A stretch of 64,000 nt of DNA from Maniola hyperantus (taxonomy: Eukaryota; Arthropoda; Insecta; Lepidoptera; Nymphalidae). The DNA lies in assembly GCF_902806685.2 (NCBI RefSeq), contig NC_048536.1, positions 1,550,001-1,614,000 of the forward strand, written 5' to 3'. The notes below the pieces were generated by a model, which was given only the letters and a program-made list of their open reading frames with translations, did no database searches and was not told the DNA's origin. Position numbers and translations under genes: made by a program. Shown here piece after piece: positions 12,001 to 20,480 of this stretch (the first letter of the stretch is position 1; each line of letters opens with the position of its first letter).

Positions 12001-15000
12001 AAACGTCAAAAAAATTAATGCGAGATAAGTTTAAGCTGGTAGCTGGCTGGTGTTTTTTTTTGGCTGGTGGTATTAGAAGTCTCCTAATATGCGCTGAGGA
12101 TGGCTACCGAGGGCGTTTTAGTGGGTAAAAACTCTACATAACCCGATCGAGATTGGGCATCATAACATTCCCCCCTCAACAAAAAAAAGTTTAACATTTA
12201 GTGTGGAATCAACTCCTTCGGCGGTGTTCCCAACTAGATTACAAGTTACAACATGGGGTTATTCAAGGGGCGACCAACAAATTCCTAAAAGGCCGGCAAC
12301 GCATTGGCGGTTCCCCTGGTGCTGCAAATGTTCATCACTTAACATTAGGTGACCCGTCTGCTCGTTTGCCCACTATTTTTTTAAAGGTAGAACACTCACG
12401 TGTTCCCGGAGGCGCTCCAGCATCTTCTTGATATTCTCGTCGCGTTTGTCGGCCGCTGTGTTCATTTTGTCTTCAATCGCCTTGTATACCTCGGCTGTCT
12501 GCTGCTCCAGGGTCAACCTAAAGATCAACATTAATTTACTTAAAACCAACAAAAAATTCTGTTTCCTGAAGTTACTTCGCATTGATCAGTAAAATTATAG
12601 CACCTTGCAGATCTCAGATAAGGAGTGGTCAAGGCTTCCCGAAATTGAAAGAAGCGGCGTTAGACAAAGAAGTTTTTTTCCCATAATGACCACCTTTCAT
12701 TTCGAAAATGGCACACGATGACGATGATGAATCTCGGTGGAAGACCCGCGGGGTGATTACGTATTTCGCGACAGGCTTGCGACAGGCGTAAATCTCACGA
12801 TCATTGCTGTCAAACGTCCGGCTAGAGAGAGGCAGATGAACTATCGCATTGCTACTGCTGTCGCGTTGCTGTCGCTACTGCAACGTTTTACGTAATCACC
12901 CCGCGGAGTAACCGTAGCTATTCTATTTGATGTTACTTGATTGTTGAGACAGGCAAGCAGAAACTGACCTGGTCTTTTCGACTCCTTCAAGATGGTCCTT
13001 CAGACGAGCACGCAGCTCATTGATATACGCCTCGCGCTTCTCCTCGTGGGAGTCCATCTTGGCATCGAGCGCCTCCTTTGTCGTGGAGATGAAGTTGTTT
13101 GTCTGTTCGCTCCTGATGCGGGACGCCTCCTCAATCTTATGCATCTTCTGGGCAATCGCTGCCATTCTGCTGGCTTCCAAACTCTGCAAGGAAAATTATT
13201 CTAACTAGATAATAACAAAGACTTGTAGACTCAAACCTCTGGTAATAAGAACTAAAAACATGTAGGTACCTAATACTTCCAGGCTGGCCATTCCTTTCTT
13301 AAAGGGAGAGAGACAGGGAGAGAGAAGAGAACGAGAGAGAGAGAGAGCGCGCGTAAAATGTCCACTTGGCGAGCTACACAAATTCTATTTCTTCTAAAAT
13401 AGGTAAGCAGGTAATATTACGGTGTTTTTGTTTCGCCAAAAAGGTTACTTCGGCAGGCATTGTAAAAGTTAAGGGTGTATTATTTGCCAATTCTCAAGAA
13501 TATGAAGAAACGGAAAACTGGGAGAAAATTGTTAGAACCAAGTCACTCAAGACTAAAATGATAAATTTATTTCAGCGGCTACAGAAACGAAAGCTGTCCC
13601 AAATCGGCAAGGAGTGGATTTTTCATTACGCCTAATGTTAGGAGGTAACTTTTTATAAGGCCCCAAGAATCCCTTTGTGGGCTTAAAGTAGAGGCATTAG
13701 TTTTACGAGCGGTCGCGCGGCTCTTTATGGGCAGGGCGGCGCGGCATACGTGGTGGCCACAGCCGCGAAACTTACGAGATAGGTCAAGTGCTTATCGATT
13801 TTATAAGAACAATAAATCACTGCGGCTAACCTTCAGGGCCTAGACTGGTCATTTGACCAGTCTAGGTTATCGAAATTATTATGATATACGAGTATAAAAA
13901 CGAATAATTTGATGATTTTAATTAATCAATTTATTTGATGTTTGCAGTTCACACCACATCAATAATTTGGGGTGTGAAGTTTCTAAAAGTGAATATTTGA
14001 AATTTTGTCTCGGACACACGATATTGACTGTTCTCTGGATCGTTTTTTGTCAAGAATTTCACTTTTAGGGTGCTACCCTATTCAATCTCTAGATTGAGAT
14101 TTCAGACAGATAATCTTGACCTAAGGATAAATTCTAAATAAAAGCTAAAAAGAGTTCTCTGTGACCGCAATTTAAAAATACCGCTTCGGATGCGGTTGGC
14201 ACGGTGCTATGTTTTCTCAGTTTTATTGTATGGAGTCGAAGCCTGGACTTTAACGCCAGCGATGAGCAACAAGCTGGAGGCGTTCGAGATGTGGGTGTAC
14301 AGGCGAATGTTGCGAATCTCATGGAGAGATCGTGTACGCAATACCACCGTGCTGCAAATAATGGGGAAGTCCACTGAGTTACTTAAATGTGTGCAAAGGA
14401 GAAAGCTCGAATATCTGGGCCATGTTATGCGCAACCCAAAATACGATCTACTGCAGCTTATAATACAGGGCAAGATAAAAGGCAGACGTAGACCTGGCCG
14501 TAGACGAATATCCTGGCTCAAGAACCTTCGCCAGTGGTTTAACATGAGTACAAGATCACTGTTTAGGGCAGCAGTAAACAAGATCCAGTTAGCCTTAATG
14601 ATTGCCAACCTTCGGTAGGAGATGGCACTTGAAGAAGAGAAGAAGGATAAATTATGACACAAGAGCAAAGTGGAACTAAGAAGGCACTAGATGGCGAACA
14701 ATTTCGCCCATGCGATGGTTCAACCAAATGAAGTGTGCTGTGTCCTTTACTCTTGAACCTGGGTGTCAGAGAGATATGGTGAATGTTCGTGAGGCGAATA
14801 ACATCTGGTCATGATGACCACGAATTGTCTGTCAATTGTTACCTACGAGTCTCCTCTCCTCAGCCGCCTTCAGTTTCACTTGGGTCTCTTCGACGGACGG
14901 CGTCATCTCGGATAAGTCGGCACAGTGCATCACTGGCACGCTCACCGGCACCGCAAAGATCACCTCGACTGCCATGACTGGTGAAATATCATACTTACAC

Positions 15001-18000
15001 ATCTCTTCGCCTCGACCGCCTTCAGCTTCTTCTGGATCTCCTAGACAGGCTACAGCGGCATATCCTCGGCACTAGCACACACACGGGCTCCGCAAGGACC
15101 ACCTCGTATGCTAGACTGCCTTGACTGGTAAAACATGATACATACGCGTCTCCTCTCCTCAGCCGCCTTCAGTTTCTCCTGGATCTCCTCAACGGATGGC
15201 GTCTTCTCGGGTGAGTCCGCGCGGCGAGGCACTGGCACTCCCACCGGCTCCGCAAGGATCACCTCGTATGCTAGACCGCCCTTCGACATCTCTTGGCATC
15301 GGATTTCAGTGGCTGTTGACAAAAGAAGATTTTGTTTAACAAAAGTATTAAAGATCAAGAATTACATTTGCTTGGAGATGTAATCTCGCCTTATCTCCAA
15401 CATCAGAAGTGGGATAAGTCAATAATCAATCCTTCCGGCATCCATGTTTCCTGCCACACACTTAAGTACCTTCAACGCAAGATTAAATAGGTACCCTCTA
15501 GGCAAGCACGCTCCGATCAACAATCATAACCACTAGGCGAATTACCTACACGAATAATTAAATGTGATTTTATGTTACGAAATACCCTATAGACATATTA
15601 AATAGTATCATTAAGGGCAGTCGACAACATAATTACTTGAAACGAGTACTTATAAAATACATATTTTCGCACCTTACCGATATACACTCAAAGTCCATTA
15701 CGGTCATGAATGTGGTGCGATGCATTAAATTATAATTACAGAGCAATTAACACTCTCGGCGCTGGGAGACATTGTAAAAGTCAGAAAACCGTTCCCCTCG
15801 AGTCAGAACAACGTTTCTTTCTGCCAAACAACCGGACCACTCGGTCAAAAGGTGTCAGGTGTTATTATAGGTGTGTGTCGAGTGCACAATTTTTTTTAGG
15901 CTAAAACTTGAAAATTGATCTGCAGCGGAAATTGCACGACAGGACGTCAACGAAAATGCGTGGGTACGCGTGGCCGTGTGCGATGTAATACAAGATTATA
16001 CAAATTACAGACGAGCGGCAATTGATTTGTTATCCGAACCGTGGCCCGTGGCAGCAAGACGCCTTGCAGCGCGGTATCACATCCCATTACAGTATTTTGC
16101 GTTGCGAATTCGCCTCGCGTCGCATCGCAGTTTTATATTTCGGCCCAAACCGCCGCGACACGTTTCGCAATGCACTTCCTTGTAATCAATTTCTCGGAGC
16201 AACGTTGAACACGCTACTCGTGTATCAGAAAACGGTAAGTCAATTCGTAGGCTTGTTGCTCCATGATAAAAGCTATTTAATTAAGCCCGGTCCATGTTGC
16301 GGATGGGAATTTTAAAAACGAACGGTATCCAGGGGACCGTCGTCGCGTCGCGTCTGGTTGGAACAAATGCAATATTCAAGGTCGGCAGGAATGAGCATAT
16401 CTACCGAGTTTCATATTTTTGTAATGTGAGTAGCGTCGACAGACCAGCCAATTTCCAATTCTTTTCGACTTCCACGCCTCAACACAAGTCCGTAGACTTT
16501 TTTCTGGTTTGAGCAGGTTTCTTATACTTTTTGTTGGTATTCTACAGGATATACTTCGGAAAGTGTGCTTAGAAACTATTTGATATATTATTTCCCGGTT
16601 ACCATTTTACTATGGGACTGCAAGCCATTGTAAAGGTCTGCACCTCTAATAGTCAAAATTCCACGAACTTTCTTGTTTCTAATACGCACTGCTAGGATAT
16701 GGAACATGGAATACCCTTCCGGCTTCTTTTTTCCCCGCTAATTTCCATATTGGGACATTCAAGAATACTATCGAAGAGAAAACACCTTCTATGCAGGCAC
16801 GTTCCAACTAAGCTATCAGGCGCATGGCTATTTTGTTGAAAAAACTTTATTAACATTTTACTGGCTGGGCATTTTACACATTTTACATTTATCATAGCTG
16901 AGTTAGGTATTACCACGCAGCAATATCTCGAACAACTTTTGCATATTATAGCTGATTCTAGTGCTGCTATTGCCTATTCTGATAGTATGACAACTACGAG
17001 ATAACTAAGAATATTTCAAGTGCCCCGTAAACGGTCTAGCATGTTTGTCAAACAAGCCGTAAATCAAATTTGCCAAACACGTAGTTTGTTTGACAAACAC
17101 TGACTGACACTGACGACCGCAGACGTTTAAATAATTTGACCAAAAAAACCGTAATATTTGACAAACATGTTTCAATGTTTACGGGGCACTTTAAAGAGAA
17201 GCAGTTCTATCCTGTCCTATTGTCCTCGAGGCACACGCGAAACATTTCTTAAAGCTTCAACTTTAGAAGTTGGATGGACCGACCGGAGCCAACATGTTGA
17301 TGCGTCTGTAGATGATTTATTTTACAAGAGGGTACAAGGTAGGGTAAGTCGCCCCACGCGAGTGACTCATAGTAATTTTGCACTCACTCACATATACATA
17401 TATACACCTATGTATTGTACATGGTTTATACACAAATGTACGTGAATAATCCTCCCCGGGAATCGTATCGCTTTCACGAACTCTAGCTACTGTTTCTGTA
17501 CGATGAACCGAAGCTTTTCTTTTATTTGAAACAATGCCAGCGCGAACATAAAAGATTGAAAGCGCGTTTAAAAATAATTGATATGAAAAAATATTGTTAT
17601 AATAAAAAAGGTTTTTAATTACGAAACGATACTATAAATTTTTGTAAAAAAATATCAAAGTAGCTAAGCTAAATTATTTTCTAAATAATTTTAAAATGTA
17701 GGTAAAAACACTATCATAAAAATAATAAAAAACTAGCTGCCCCGGCGAGCTTCGTACCGCCTAACAGCCGAATCGACTATAAGTATAGTATGCGACAGGT
17801 CAAGATGGCAATCGGGGCGCACACACACACAACCTTCGCGCGAACCCGGTGCGGGCGAGTGCCGGTAACATGCGGGTGTGCGGGGCGTCTCCCCGCCTCA
17901 TACCCTCATTGCTATCTCAACCTGTCGCGGACTATAAGTATCATCATCATGATCAACCCATCACCGGCTCACTACAGAGCACAGGTCTCCTCTCAGAGTG

Positions 18001-18408
18001 AGAAGGGTTTTGGCCATAGTCTACCACGCTGGCCATGTGCGGATTGGTATACTTCACACACTTTTGAGAACATTATGGAGAACTCTCAGGCATGCAGTTT
18101 TCCTCACGATGTTTTCCTTCACCGTTAAAGCAAGTGATATTTAATTAATTAAAACGCACATAACTTCGAAAAGTTAGAGGTACATGCCCGGGATCGAACC
18201 TCCGACCTCCGATTAGAAGGCGGACGTCCTTACTACTAGGCTATCACAGCTTATACTATACTTAAGTATAGAGTACTTGATATAGCACGCTTATAAAAGC
18301 GTGTGTTGTTGTGAAGTGTTTTCTACTTACTGATAAATTTAACTTTCTTGGGCTGTTTAGTCCTCGGCTTCCCCACTGGTTTCTTGACCGGCGCTGACCG
18401 TCTGTGAG
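5938..18408 (-). CDS. stai: Stathmin, 5' end incomplete
   Basis: Stathmin binds soluble alpha/beta-tubulin in the cytoplasm and promotes microtubule disassembly; in insects it supports axonal transport and neuromuscular junction stability. Seven coding exons are resolved, joined 18408-18331, 15312-15146, 13183-12969, 12517-12400, 11697-11557, 7801-7661 and 6009-5938, all with AG/GT borders and matching phases. They encode about 310 residues. In order these are a basic Lys/Pro-rich linker, the capping segment (AYEVILAEP then a Ser/Pro-rich loop with SPEKTPS), and a long charged helix made of tubulin-binding repeats, ending in VRQNKSARAESEAPISG. The helix is longer than in vertebrate stathmin because it carries three extra 47-residue repeats. 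The exon before 18408 must end with one base of a codon and was not found. The product identity is clear from family knowledge; the symbol follows the Drosophila gene. Confidence 0.93.
6033..6210 (+). mobile_element. SINE-3 (tRNA-Phe derived), copy 1
   Basis: The head resembles tRNA-Phe: AATAGCTCAACGGGTAAAGG matches the D-arm and A box, GGACTGAAAACC has a GAA anticodon, and GACGGTTGAAACCCC matches the B box. A tail of about 90 bp ends in CTAATATTCTTTTTAAAAAA. A near-identical copy is at 20291. It is antisense to stathmin, in the last intron. Confidence 0.85.
6275..6480. repeat. Degenerate minisatellite, block 3
   Basis: The same GGTAATCAATGTTG unit as blocks 1 and 2, here on the other side of the stathmin terminal exon, within the last intron. 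It is followed by a (GAA)-rich stretch near 6500 that resembles an RTE LINE tail. Confidence 0.7.
6882..7161 (-). mobile_element. Repeat rJ, interrupted by a nested hairpin element
   Basis: rJ runs from CCCCTATTTTACCCC through TTTCAGCCCGATCCGTCCAG to a GACTGA-rich end; other copies are at 34565, 49430, 50276, 50503 and 54265. This copy is split at 7012-7127 by a 96-bp insertion. Class unknown; probably a LINE 3' end or non-autonomous derivative. Confidence 0.75.
7022..7117 (+). mobile_element. 96-bp hairpin element with (GAT)n tail and 10-bp TSD
   Basis: The insertion is flanked on both sides by ATTGATAGAT (7012-7021 and 7118-7127), a perfect target-site duplication inside repeat rJ. It contains a perfect 15-bp stem (7047-7061 with 7071-7085), a 9-nt loop, and a tail of GATGATGAT units. 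Tail and duplication indicate target-primed reverse transcription. It is either a very small SINE or a 5'-truncated LINE 3' end whose stem-loop recruits reverse transcriptase. Confidence 0.85.
7250..7610 (+). mobile_element. LINE ORF2 C-terminal remnant (CR1/jockey-like)
   Basis: The frame around 7420-7510 reads LWNQLPSAVFPLDYNMGFFK then GRTNRFLKGRQ, the usual last residues of lepidopteran CR1/jockey-type reverse transcriptase ORFs, followed by a short 3' UTR ending CTCGTTTGCTCGC. Upstream is broken, so only the 3' end was retained. Related ends occur at 12195 and 37640. Confidence 0.75.
7661..7801 (-). CDS. stai: Stathmin exon (repeat R3/R4)
   Basis: 141 bp, phase 0 to 0, 47 codons. Acceptor CTCATAACAG, donor GAG|GTTCGT. 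It encodes NNKLLEVRSSISAKMEEIT and then KLTAAEQKRELEIQKKLDFV, a charged helix. It has the same length and phase as the exon at 11557. Reading through the donor would give about 14 extra residues and a stop. Confidence 0.92.
7965..8210 (+). mobile_element. Repeat rA copy
   Basis: Starts ATTATAAATGCGAAAGTGTG with (GTCT)n, passes GCTAGCTTTTCACGGCCCA and TATCCCGG, and ends GCGAAGTCGCGGGCATCATC. Other copies are near 42962, 44810, 50065 and 52008. Common in lepidopteran genomes, class uncertain (LINE 3' end or Helitron-like). Confidence 0.8.
8213..8440 (+). repeat. Repeat rC-like copy
   Basis: Contains TTGTATGGGAGCCCCCTTAA, ATTTCAACTGTCTAACTATC and a (GACAGACG)n tract. It resembles the 3' part of repeats that end in TACGGAACCCT in Lepidoptera; here that end is missing. 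Confidence 0.6.
8878..9265. mobile_element. Inverted-repeat DNA element with internal cruciforms
   Basis: The ends GACCAGCCATACACGG and CCGTGTATGGCCGGCC are imperfect inverted repeats, each preceded or followed by TTA, which suggests a 3-bp TTA duplication of the PIF/Harbinger type. Internally there are two strong hairpins: 8896-8931 (15-bp arms, 6-nt loop) and 9136-9180 (21-bp perfect arms, 3-nt loop). The interior is rich in CAGC/GCTG, with no coding capacity. Confidence 0.8.
9383..9934. mobile_element. 552-bp TIR element (MITE)
   Basis: The terminal inverted repeats ACTTAGGGCCGGTTGTTTCA and its inverse GAAACAACCGGCCCTAAGT are almost perfect for about 20 bp. The interior is AT-rich without a transposase, so it is non-autonomous. 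Confidence 0.85.
10143..10207. mobile_element. Fragment of the MITE seen at 51044
   Basis: CTACAAATCTGCTATCTC followed by CATTACTTTCTGCCGCGTA matches the right half of the 51044-51226 element with a few substitutions. The left half is missing. Confidence 0.65.
10575..10716. mobile_element. Hairpin MITE in stathmin intron
   Basis: TTGTACACAATCTCTAA on the left and TTTAGAGATTGTGTACAA on the right are inverted. Inner blocks GTCTAAATCTA and GCTATCC also pair, giving arms of about 60 bp with gaps. Confidence 0.8.
10894..11326 (-). mobile_element. Repeat rB copy, full length
   Basis: In this orientation it runs from CCGGCCAAGTGCGAGTCAGA to TTTTGAGGTACGGAACCCT-like sequence, about 430 bp, with a (GACA)n tract near one end. 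Full copies recur at 35085, 38835 and 63165, and truncated ones at 19757, 40638, 50703 and 54603. Class unknown. Confidence 0.8.
11557..11697 (-). CDS. stai: Stathmin exon (repeat R2/R3)
   Basis: 141 bp, phase 0 to 0. Acceptor TTGTTCACAG, donor CAC|GTGAGT. It encodes EEQVRKVRAGNQEKFQQLES then a helix ending REKLRNH. Residues 168-214 of the reconstructed protein, counting from the Thr split across the 18331/15312 junction. Confidence 0.93.
12195..12385 (+). mobile_element. LINE 3'-end fragment
   Basis: A second copy of the 7250 LINE tail: TGGAATCAACTCC, GCGGTGTTCCCAACTAGAT, AAGGCCGGCAACGCATTGG and GTGACCCGTCTGCTCG. It ends 15 bp from the stathmin exon at 12400, on the donor side. Confidence 0.75.
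12400..12517 (-). CDS. stai: Stathmin exon (repeat R1/R2)
   Basis: 118 bp. Acceptor ATCTTTAG; its first base G completes the split Arg codon. It encodes LTLEQQTAEVYKAIEDKMNT and on to MLERLREH; donor CAC|GTGAGT, phase 0. Confidence 0.93.
12746..12906. mobile_element. 161-bp MITE with perfect 18-bp TIRs
   Basis: CCGCGGGGTGATTACGTA at 12746-12763 is repeated as a perfect inverse at 12889-12906. The interior holds repeated GTCGCGTTGCTGTCGC-type runs. It lies 62 bp from the stathmin exon at 12969. Confidence 0.9.
12969..13183 (-). CDS. stai: Stathmin exon (central helix)
   Basis: 215 bp. Acceptor TTTCCTTGCAG, donor ACCAG|GTCAGT (two bases of a split Arg codon). It encodes SLEASRMAAIAQKMHKIEEA, ASRIRSEQTNNF and on to KDHLEGVEKTR. 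It covers the end of the first vertebrate-type tubulin-binding repeat and the start of the second. Confidence 0.94.
13305..13353. repeat. Purine-rich (GA)n tract
   Basis: GAGAGAGACAGGGAGAGAGA continues to a GAGAGAGAGAGCGCGCG end. Simple repeat in the intron between exons 15146 and 13183. Confidence 0.85.
14145..14618 (+). mobile_element. RTE-type reverse transcriptase, C-terminal fragment
   Basis: An open frame of about 157 codons with no natural start. It begins KRVLCDRNLK after an in-frame stop and contains YVFSVLLYGVEAWTL, FEMWVYRRMLRISW, KLEYLGHVMRN and GRRRPGRRRISWLKNLRQW, the typical C-terminus of endonuclease-reverse transcriptases of RTE-like LINEs. It ends NLR-stop, followed by GGCACTTGAAGAAGAGAAGA, a usual RTE tail. 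The catalytic YADD part is absent, so this is a 5'-truncated dead copy in a stathmin intron, opposite in strand. Confidence 0.88.
14847..14977 (-). CDS. Duplicate of stathmin capping exon, open copy
   Basis: Aligned ungapped to the last 43 codons of exon 15146-15312, this copy has 29 of 43 identical residues, about 81% identical bases, no stop and no indel. It reads MAVEVIFAVPVSVPV, PSVEE, and KLKAAEERRL. An acceptor TTTCACCAG and a weak donor CTC|GTAGGT frame it with the same phases as the real exon (two bases in, phase 0 out). So it could replace exon 15146-15312, or supply its own ATG. Most substitutions change amino acids, and key hairpin residues (Tyr, Glu, Arg-Arg) are lost, so drift is as likely as function. 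Confidence 0.55.
14999..15124 (-). pseudogene. Duplicate of stathmin capping exon, broken copy
   Basis: Begins with SLAYEVVLAEPV but loses frame through an internal deletion, has a TAG where VEE should be, then resumes EIQKKLKAVEAKRC followed by a good donor GTAAGT. Net length is 5 bp shorter than the open copy. Lies directly between the real exon and the open copy. Confidence 0.8.
15146..15312 (-). CDS. stai: Stathmin exon: capping segment and start of the helix
   Basis: 167 bp. Acceptor TTTTGTCAACAG, donor CGC|GTATGT. It encodes TTEIRCQEMSKGGLAYEVIL, AEPVGVPVPRR, ADSPEKTPSVEEIQ and KLKAAEERRR. AYEVILAEP is the beta-hairpin that caps alpha-tubulin in vertebrate stathmin; SPEKTPS holds proline-directed phosphorylation candidates. 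Confidence 0.95.
16690..16812 (+). mobile_element. LINE 3'-end remnant
   Basis: The plus frame gives RTARIWN, then PSGFFFPANFHIGTFKNTI, resembling the end of a CR1/jockey-like ORF2. A short relic. Confidence 0.5.
17019..17190. mobile_element. MITE with AGTGCCCCGTAAAC TIRs
   Basis: AGTGCCCCGTAAAC at the left and GTTTACGGGGCACT at the right are perfect inverse ends. Further in, CATGTTTGTCAAA pairs with TTTGACAAACATG. About 172 bp, non-coding. Confidence 0.88.
17732..17785 (+). repeat. Fragment of ACTAGCTGCCCCGGCGA repeat
   Basis: Reads AACTAGCTGCCCCGGCGAGC then TTCGTACCGCCTAACAG. Similar fragments begin near 38783 and 49002. Confidence 0.6.
17939..18252 (-). mobile_element. SINE-2 (tRNA-derived), copy 1
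   Basis: On the minus strand it begins AAGCTGTGATAGCCTAGTAG (A box), has GGTTCGATCCC (B box, + 18190-18200), then a conserved body (ACGGTGAAGGAAAACATCGT) and an (ATG)n tail. Near full length, 85 bp from the stathmin exon at 18331. Confidence 0.88.
18331..18408 (-). CDS. stai: Stathmin exon: basic linker
   Basis: 78 bp. Acceptor TTGTTGTTTAG, donor ATCA|GTAAGT. It encodes HRRSAPVKKPVGKP and TKQPKKVKFI, strongly basic. It needs one codon base from an upstream exon, so the N-terminus is elsewhere. The exit phase matches exon 15312 exactly, giving KFITTEIRC. Confidence 0.82.
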
Positions 18409-18716
18409 CTAAACAACAACATCGAATGAGAGGGGCCCACCCCGACCGACACGGCGCCCCTCGAGGATAACACGCCCACTGGCTTGCTTGTAACTGTGCG
18501 AAATGGCACCTCAAACTGCATTTACCCTGAATTGAGGCGATAAAACCACGTCCTAGTGTCATTTCGGGAAGTTGTTAAACCAAAATGAGCGCGCTTACAC
18601 GAGCTTTTAGCCATTTTGGCTACTATAGGTCATTGTATAGGTACCTATCGTACATAAATGTAAATCTAAATATATAAAACGAAAAGGTGACTGACTGACT
18701 GACTGATCTATTAGTT

Positions 18717-18900
18717 CTGTGGCCCTACCGCGGTTGTTTGACAGCTACAACGTCATGATCGTAATCATCTCTGATTGGTTAATGCTCGCTCACTATTGGC
18801 CACAATGCATTGTTGCAACAAGAATCGCACAAATTCAGCCAATCAGAACAATTGAGATTGTAATAATGATAGATGCAGGTTTTAGACAATCGCCCTGCAG
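18717..18900 (+). mobile_element. CCAAT-rich MITE rD, copy 1
   Basis: CTGTGGCCCTACCGCGGTTG at one end and AGACAATCGCCCTGCAG at the other form weak inverted termini. The interior has several ATTGG/CCAAT boxes. It is inserted in the GACTGA-rich end of an rJ repeat. A 60-codon frame crosses the element but is shared simply because copies are similar. Confidence 0.82.
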
Positions 18901-18934
18901 GAAATGAAGCATTTTCGCAAGCATCGCGACAGAA

Positions 18935-19118
18935 ATAGAAAGCCCGATAAAAAAGGAAACAGTAAATTAAGAGGCAAATGTTGTACTATCAACAACACAC
19001 TCTCAATCACCATCATCCCCCTTCAGCCACGACAATCCAATAGCAATTACGTACAATTCAGTCAGCTTATGTTTATTCGTAGAGCATTTAGTTTTGTATT
19101 AATGAAAGCCCGAAAGTA
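18935..19118 (+). repeat. 180-bp direct repeat, left copy
   Basis: Contains AAGAGGCAAATGTTGTACTA, CAGCCACGACAATCCAATAG and TGTTTATTCGTAGAGCATTT. Repeated with about 95% identity at 19465-19650; a TIR element lies between. Confidence 0.85.
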
Positions 19119-19166
19119 AATCGATAGGCAGTTATAGTGTTGCAAAACGACTGAACAACAAAGCGC

Positions 19167-19461
19167 CAGTACCCGTAGTACAAGATTTTACGTCTCACCA
19201 AACCAAACCAAATTCGAGAGTCGAAATACTTCCGCGTTACAGTAAACTGGATCTTAAAAGCCTTGTTTTAAAGCTCAAGTTTGTCTACACTTCTACAGCC
19301 AGCGCTCCAAGCGGAAACATTGCGAAATTAAAATCAGTGGCATTGAATATTTGACTTCAATTCAAGGCTGTTTAGGTCCATTTTACTGTAACGCGGAAGT
19401 ATTTCGACTCTCGAATTTGGTTTCGTTTGGTGAGACATAAAATCTTGTACTACGGGTACTG
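19167..19461. mobile_element. TIR element with about 80-bp arms
   Basis: CAGTACCCGTAGTACAAGAT through CTTCCGCGTTACAGTAAA is repeated inverted at the other end with two or three mismatches. The middle is about 130 bp and non-coding. Confidence 0.9.
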
Positions 19462-19464
19462 AAA

Positions 19465-19650
19465 TAGGAAGTCCGATAAAAGTAGAAACAGTAAGTTAAG
19501 AGGCAAATGTTGTACCTATCAACAATACACTCTCAATCACCATCATCCCCCCTTCAGCCACGACAATCCAATAGCAATTACGTACAATTCGGTCAGCTAA
19601 TGTTTATTCGTAGAGCATTTCGTTTTGTATTAATGAAAGCCCGAAAGGAA
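19465..19650 (+). repeat. 180-bp direct repeat, right copy
   Basis: Partner of 18935-19118, same orientation. Confidence 0.85.
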
Positions 19651-19756
19651 ACCCGCACTCGCGTGACAAAACTGGAAAGTGCCTATACATGAAAGCAATA
19701 CTGAAACTACAGTTCGACATAAAAGCAAACAATTACACTGACATAAAAAAAACAAT

Positions 19757-19912
19757 AATAAAAAACCGGCCAACTGCGAGTCAGACCCGCGCACTGAGGG
19801 TTCCGTACTAGAATCGTATTTTATCGACATTTTGCACGATAAATCAAAAACTATTATGCCTAAAAATAAAAACAAATCTGTTTTAGAATGTACAAGTAAC
19901 TTTCAGTAAAAA
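19757..19912 (-). mobile_element. Repeat rB, truncated
   Basis: Starts CCGGCCAACTGCGAGTCAGA and stops after ATCTGTTTTAGAATGTACA; only the first third of the family. Confidence 0.75.
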
Positions 19913-20290
19913 GTTGAAAATAGGAATATTTGTTCATGAACACAGCCGTAGATCGAGAGAAAAAAACTGTTCTTAAGCATAGGAATGCCTGAAATTGTAT
20001 CCACACATGCCAATTCAAGTAGTTGAGCATGTCAGATACGATGATCTAGCAATATGGTCTGAACTGATAGACTTCCAGTCAATAACAAAATATATATGTA
20101 GATCTTTAATGGAGAGAACATTCTACATCGAAAAATTACCTTAGTAAATGCTGATAGCTCGAAATGTTTATTGGATATAACTTATAAGTAATGGAGATCT
20201 GGTTATAAATATGACGAACTTGCTACGTTGAATTCAAAAGAAGTGTGGCTTTAGTAGATACGTATTATTCGTTATCCCTGTCCATACCTT

Positions 20291-20480
20291 TAGAGCCTCA
20301 ATAGCTCAACGGGTAAAGGAGTGGACTGAAAACCGAAAGGTCGACGGTTCAAACCCCGCCCGTTGCACTATTGTCGTGCCTACTCCTAGCACAAGCTTGA
20401 CGCTTAGTTGGAGAGGAAAGGGGGAATATTAGTCATTTAACATGGCTAATATTCTTTATAAATAAAAATAATAAAAAAAA
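20291..20480 (+). mobile_element. SINE-3 (tRNA-Phe derived), copy 2
   Basis: Near-identical to the copy at 6033, with a better B box (GGTTCAAACCCC) and an A-rich tail AATAAAAATAATAAAAAAAA. High similarity suggests recent activity. Confidence 0.88.

Noticed and set aside
13366..13635. 89-codon plus-strand frame (MASYTNSISSKIGKQ)
   Set aside because: Lies in a stathmin intron with no family resemblance, no splice evidence and low-complexity composition.
14207..14668. 153-codon minus-strand frame
   Set aside because: Antisense to the RTE reverse-transcriptase fragment, which has recognisable motifs.
16022..16234. Plus-strand exon ending AAAACG|GTAAGT
   Set aside because: Only a donor-like hexamer, which is expected by chance dozens of times here. 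No protein similarity and no partner acceptor.
18719..18907. 60-residue frame shared by several rD copies (MALPRLFDSYNV start)
   Set aside because: Copies are so alike that any open frame would be shared. Substitutions are not biased to silent positions.
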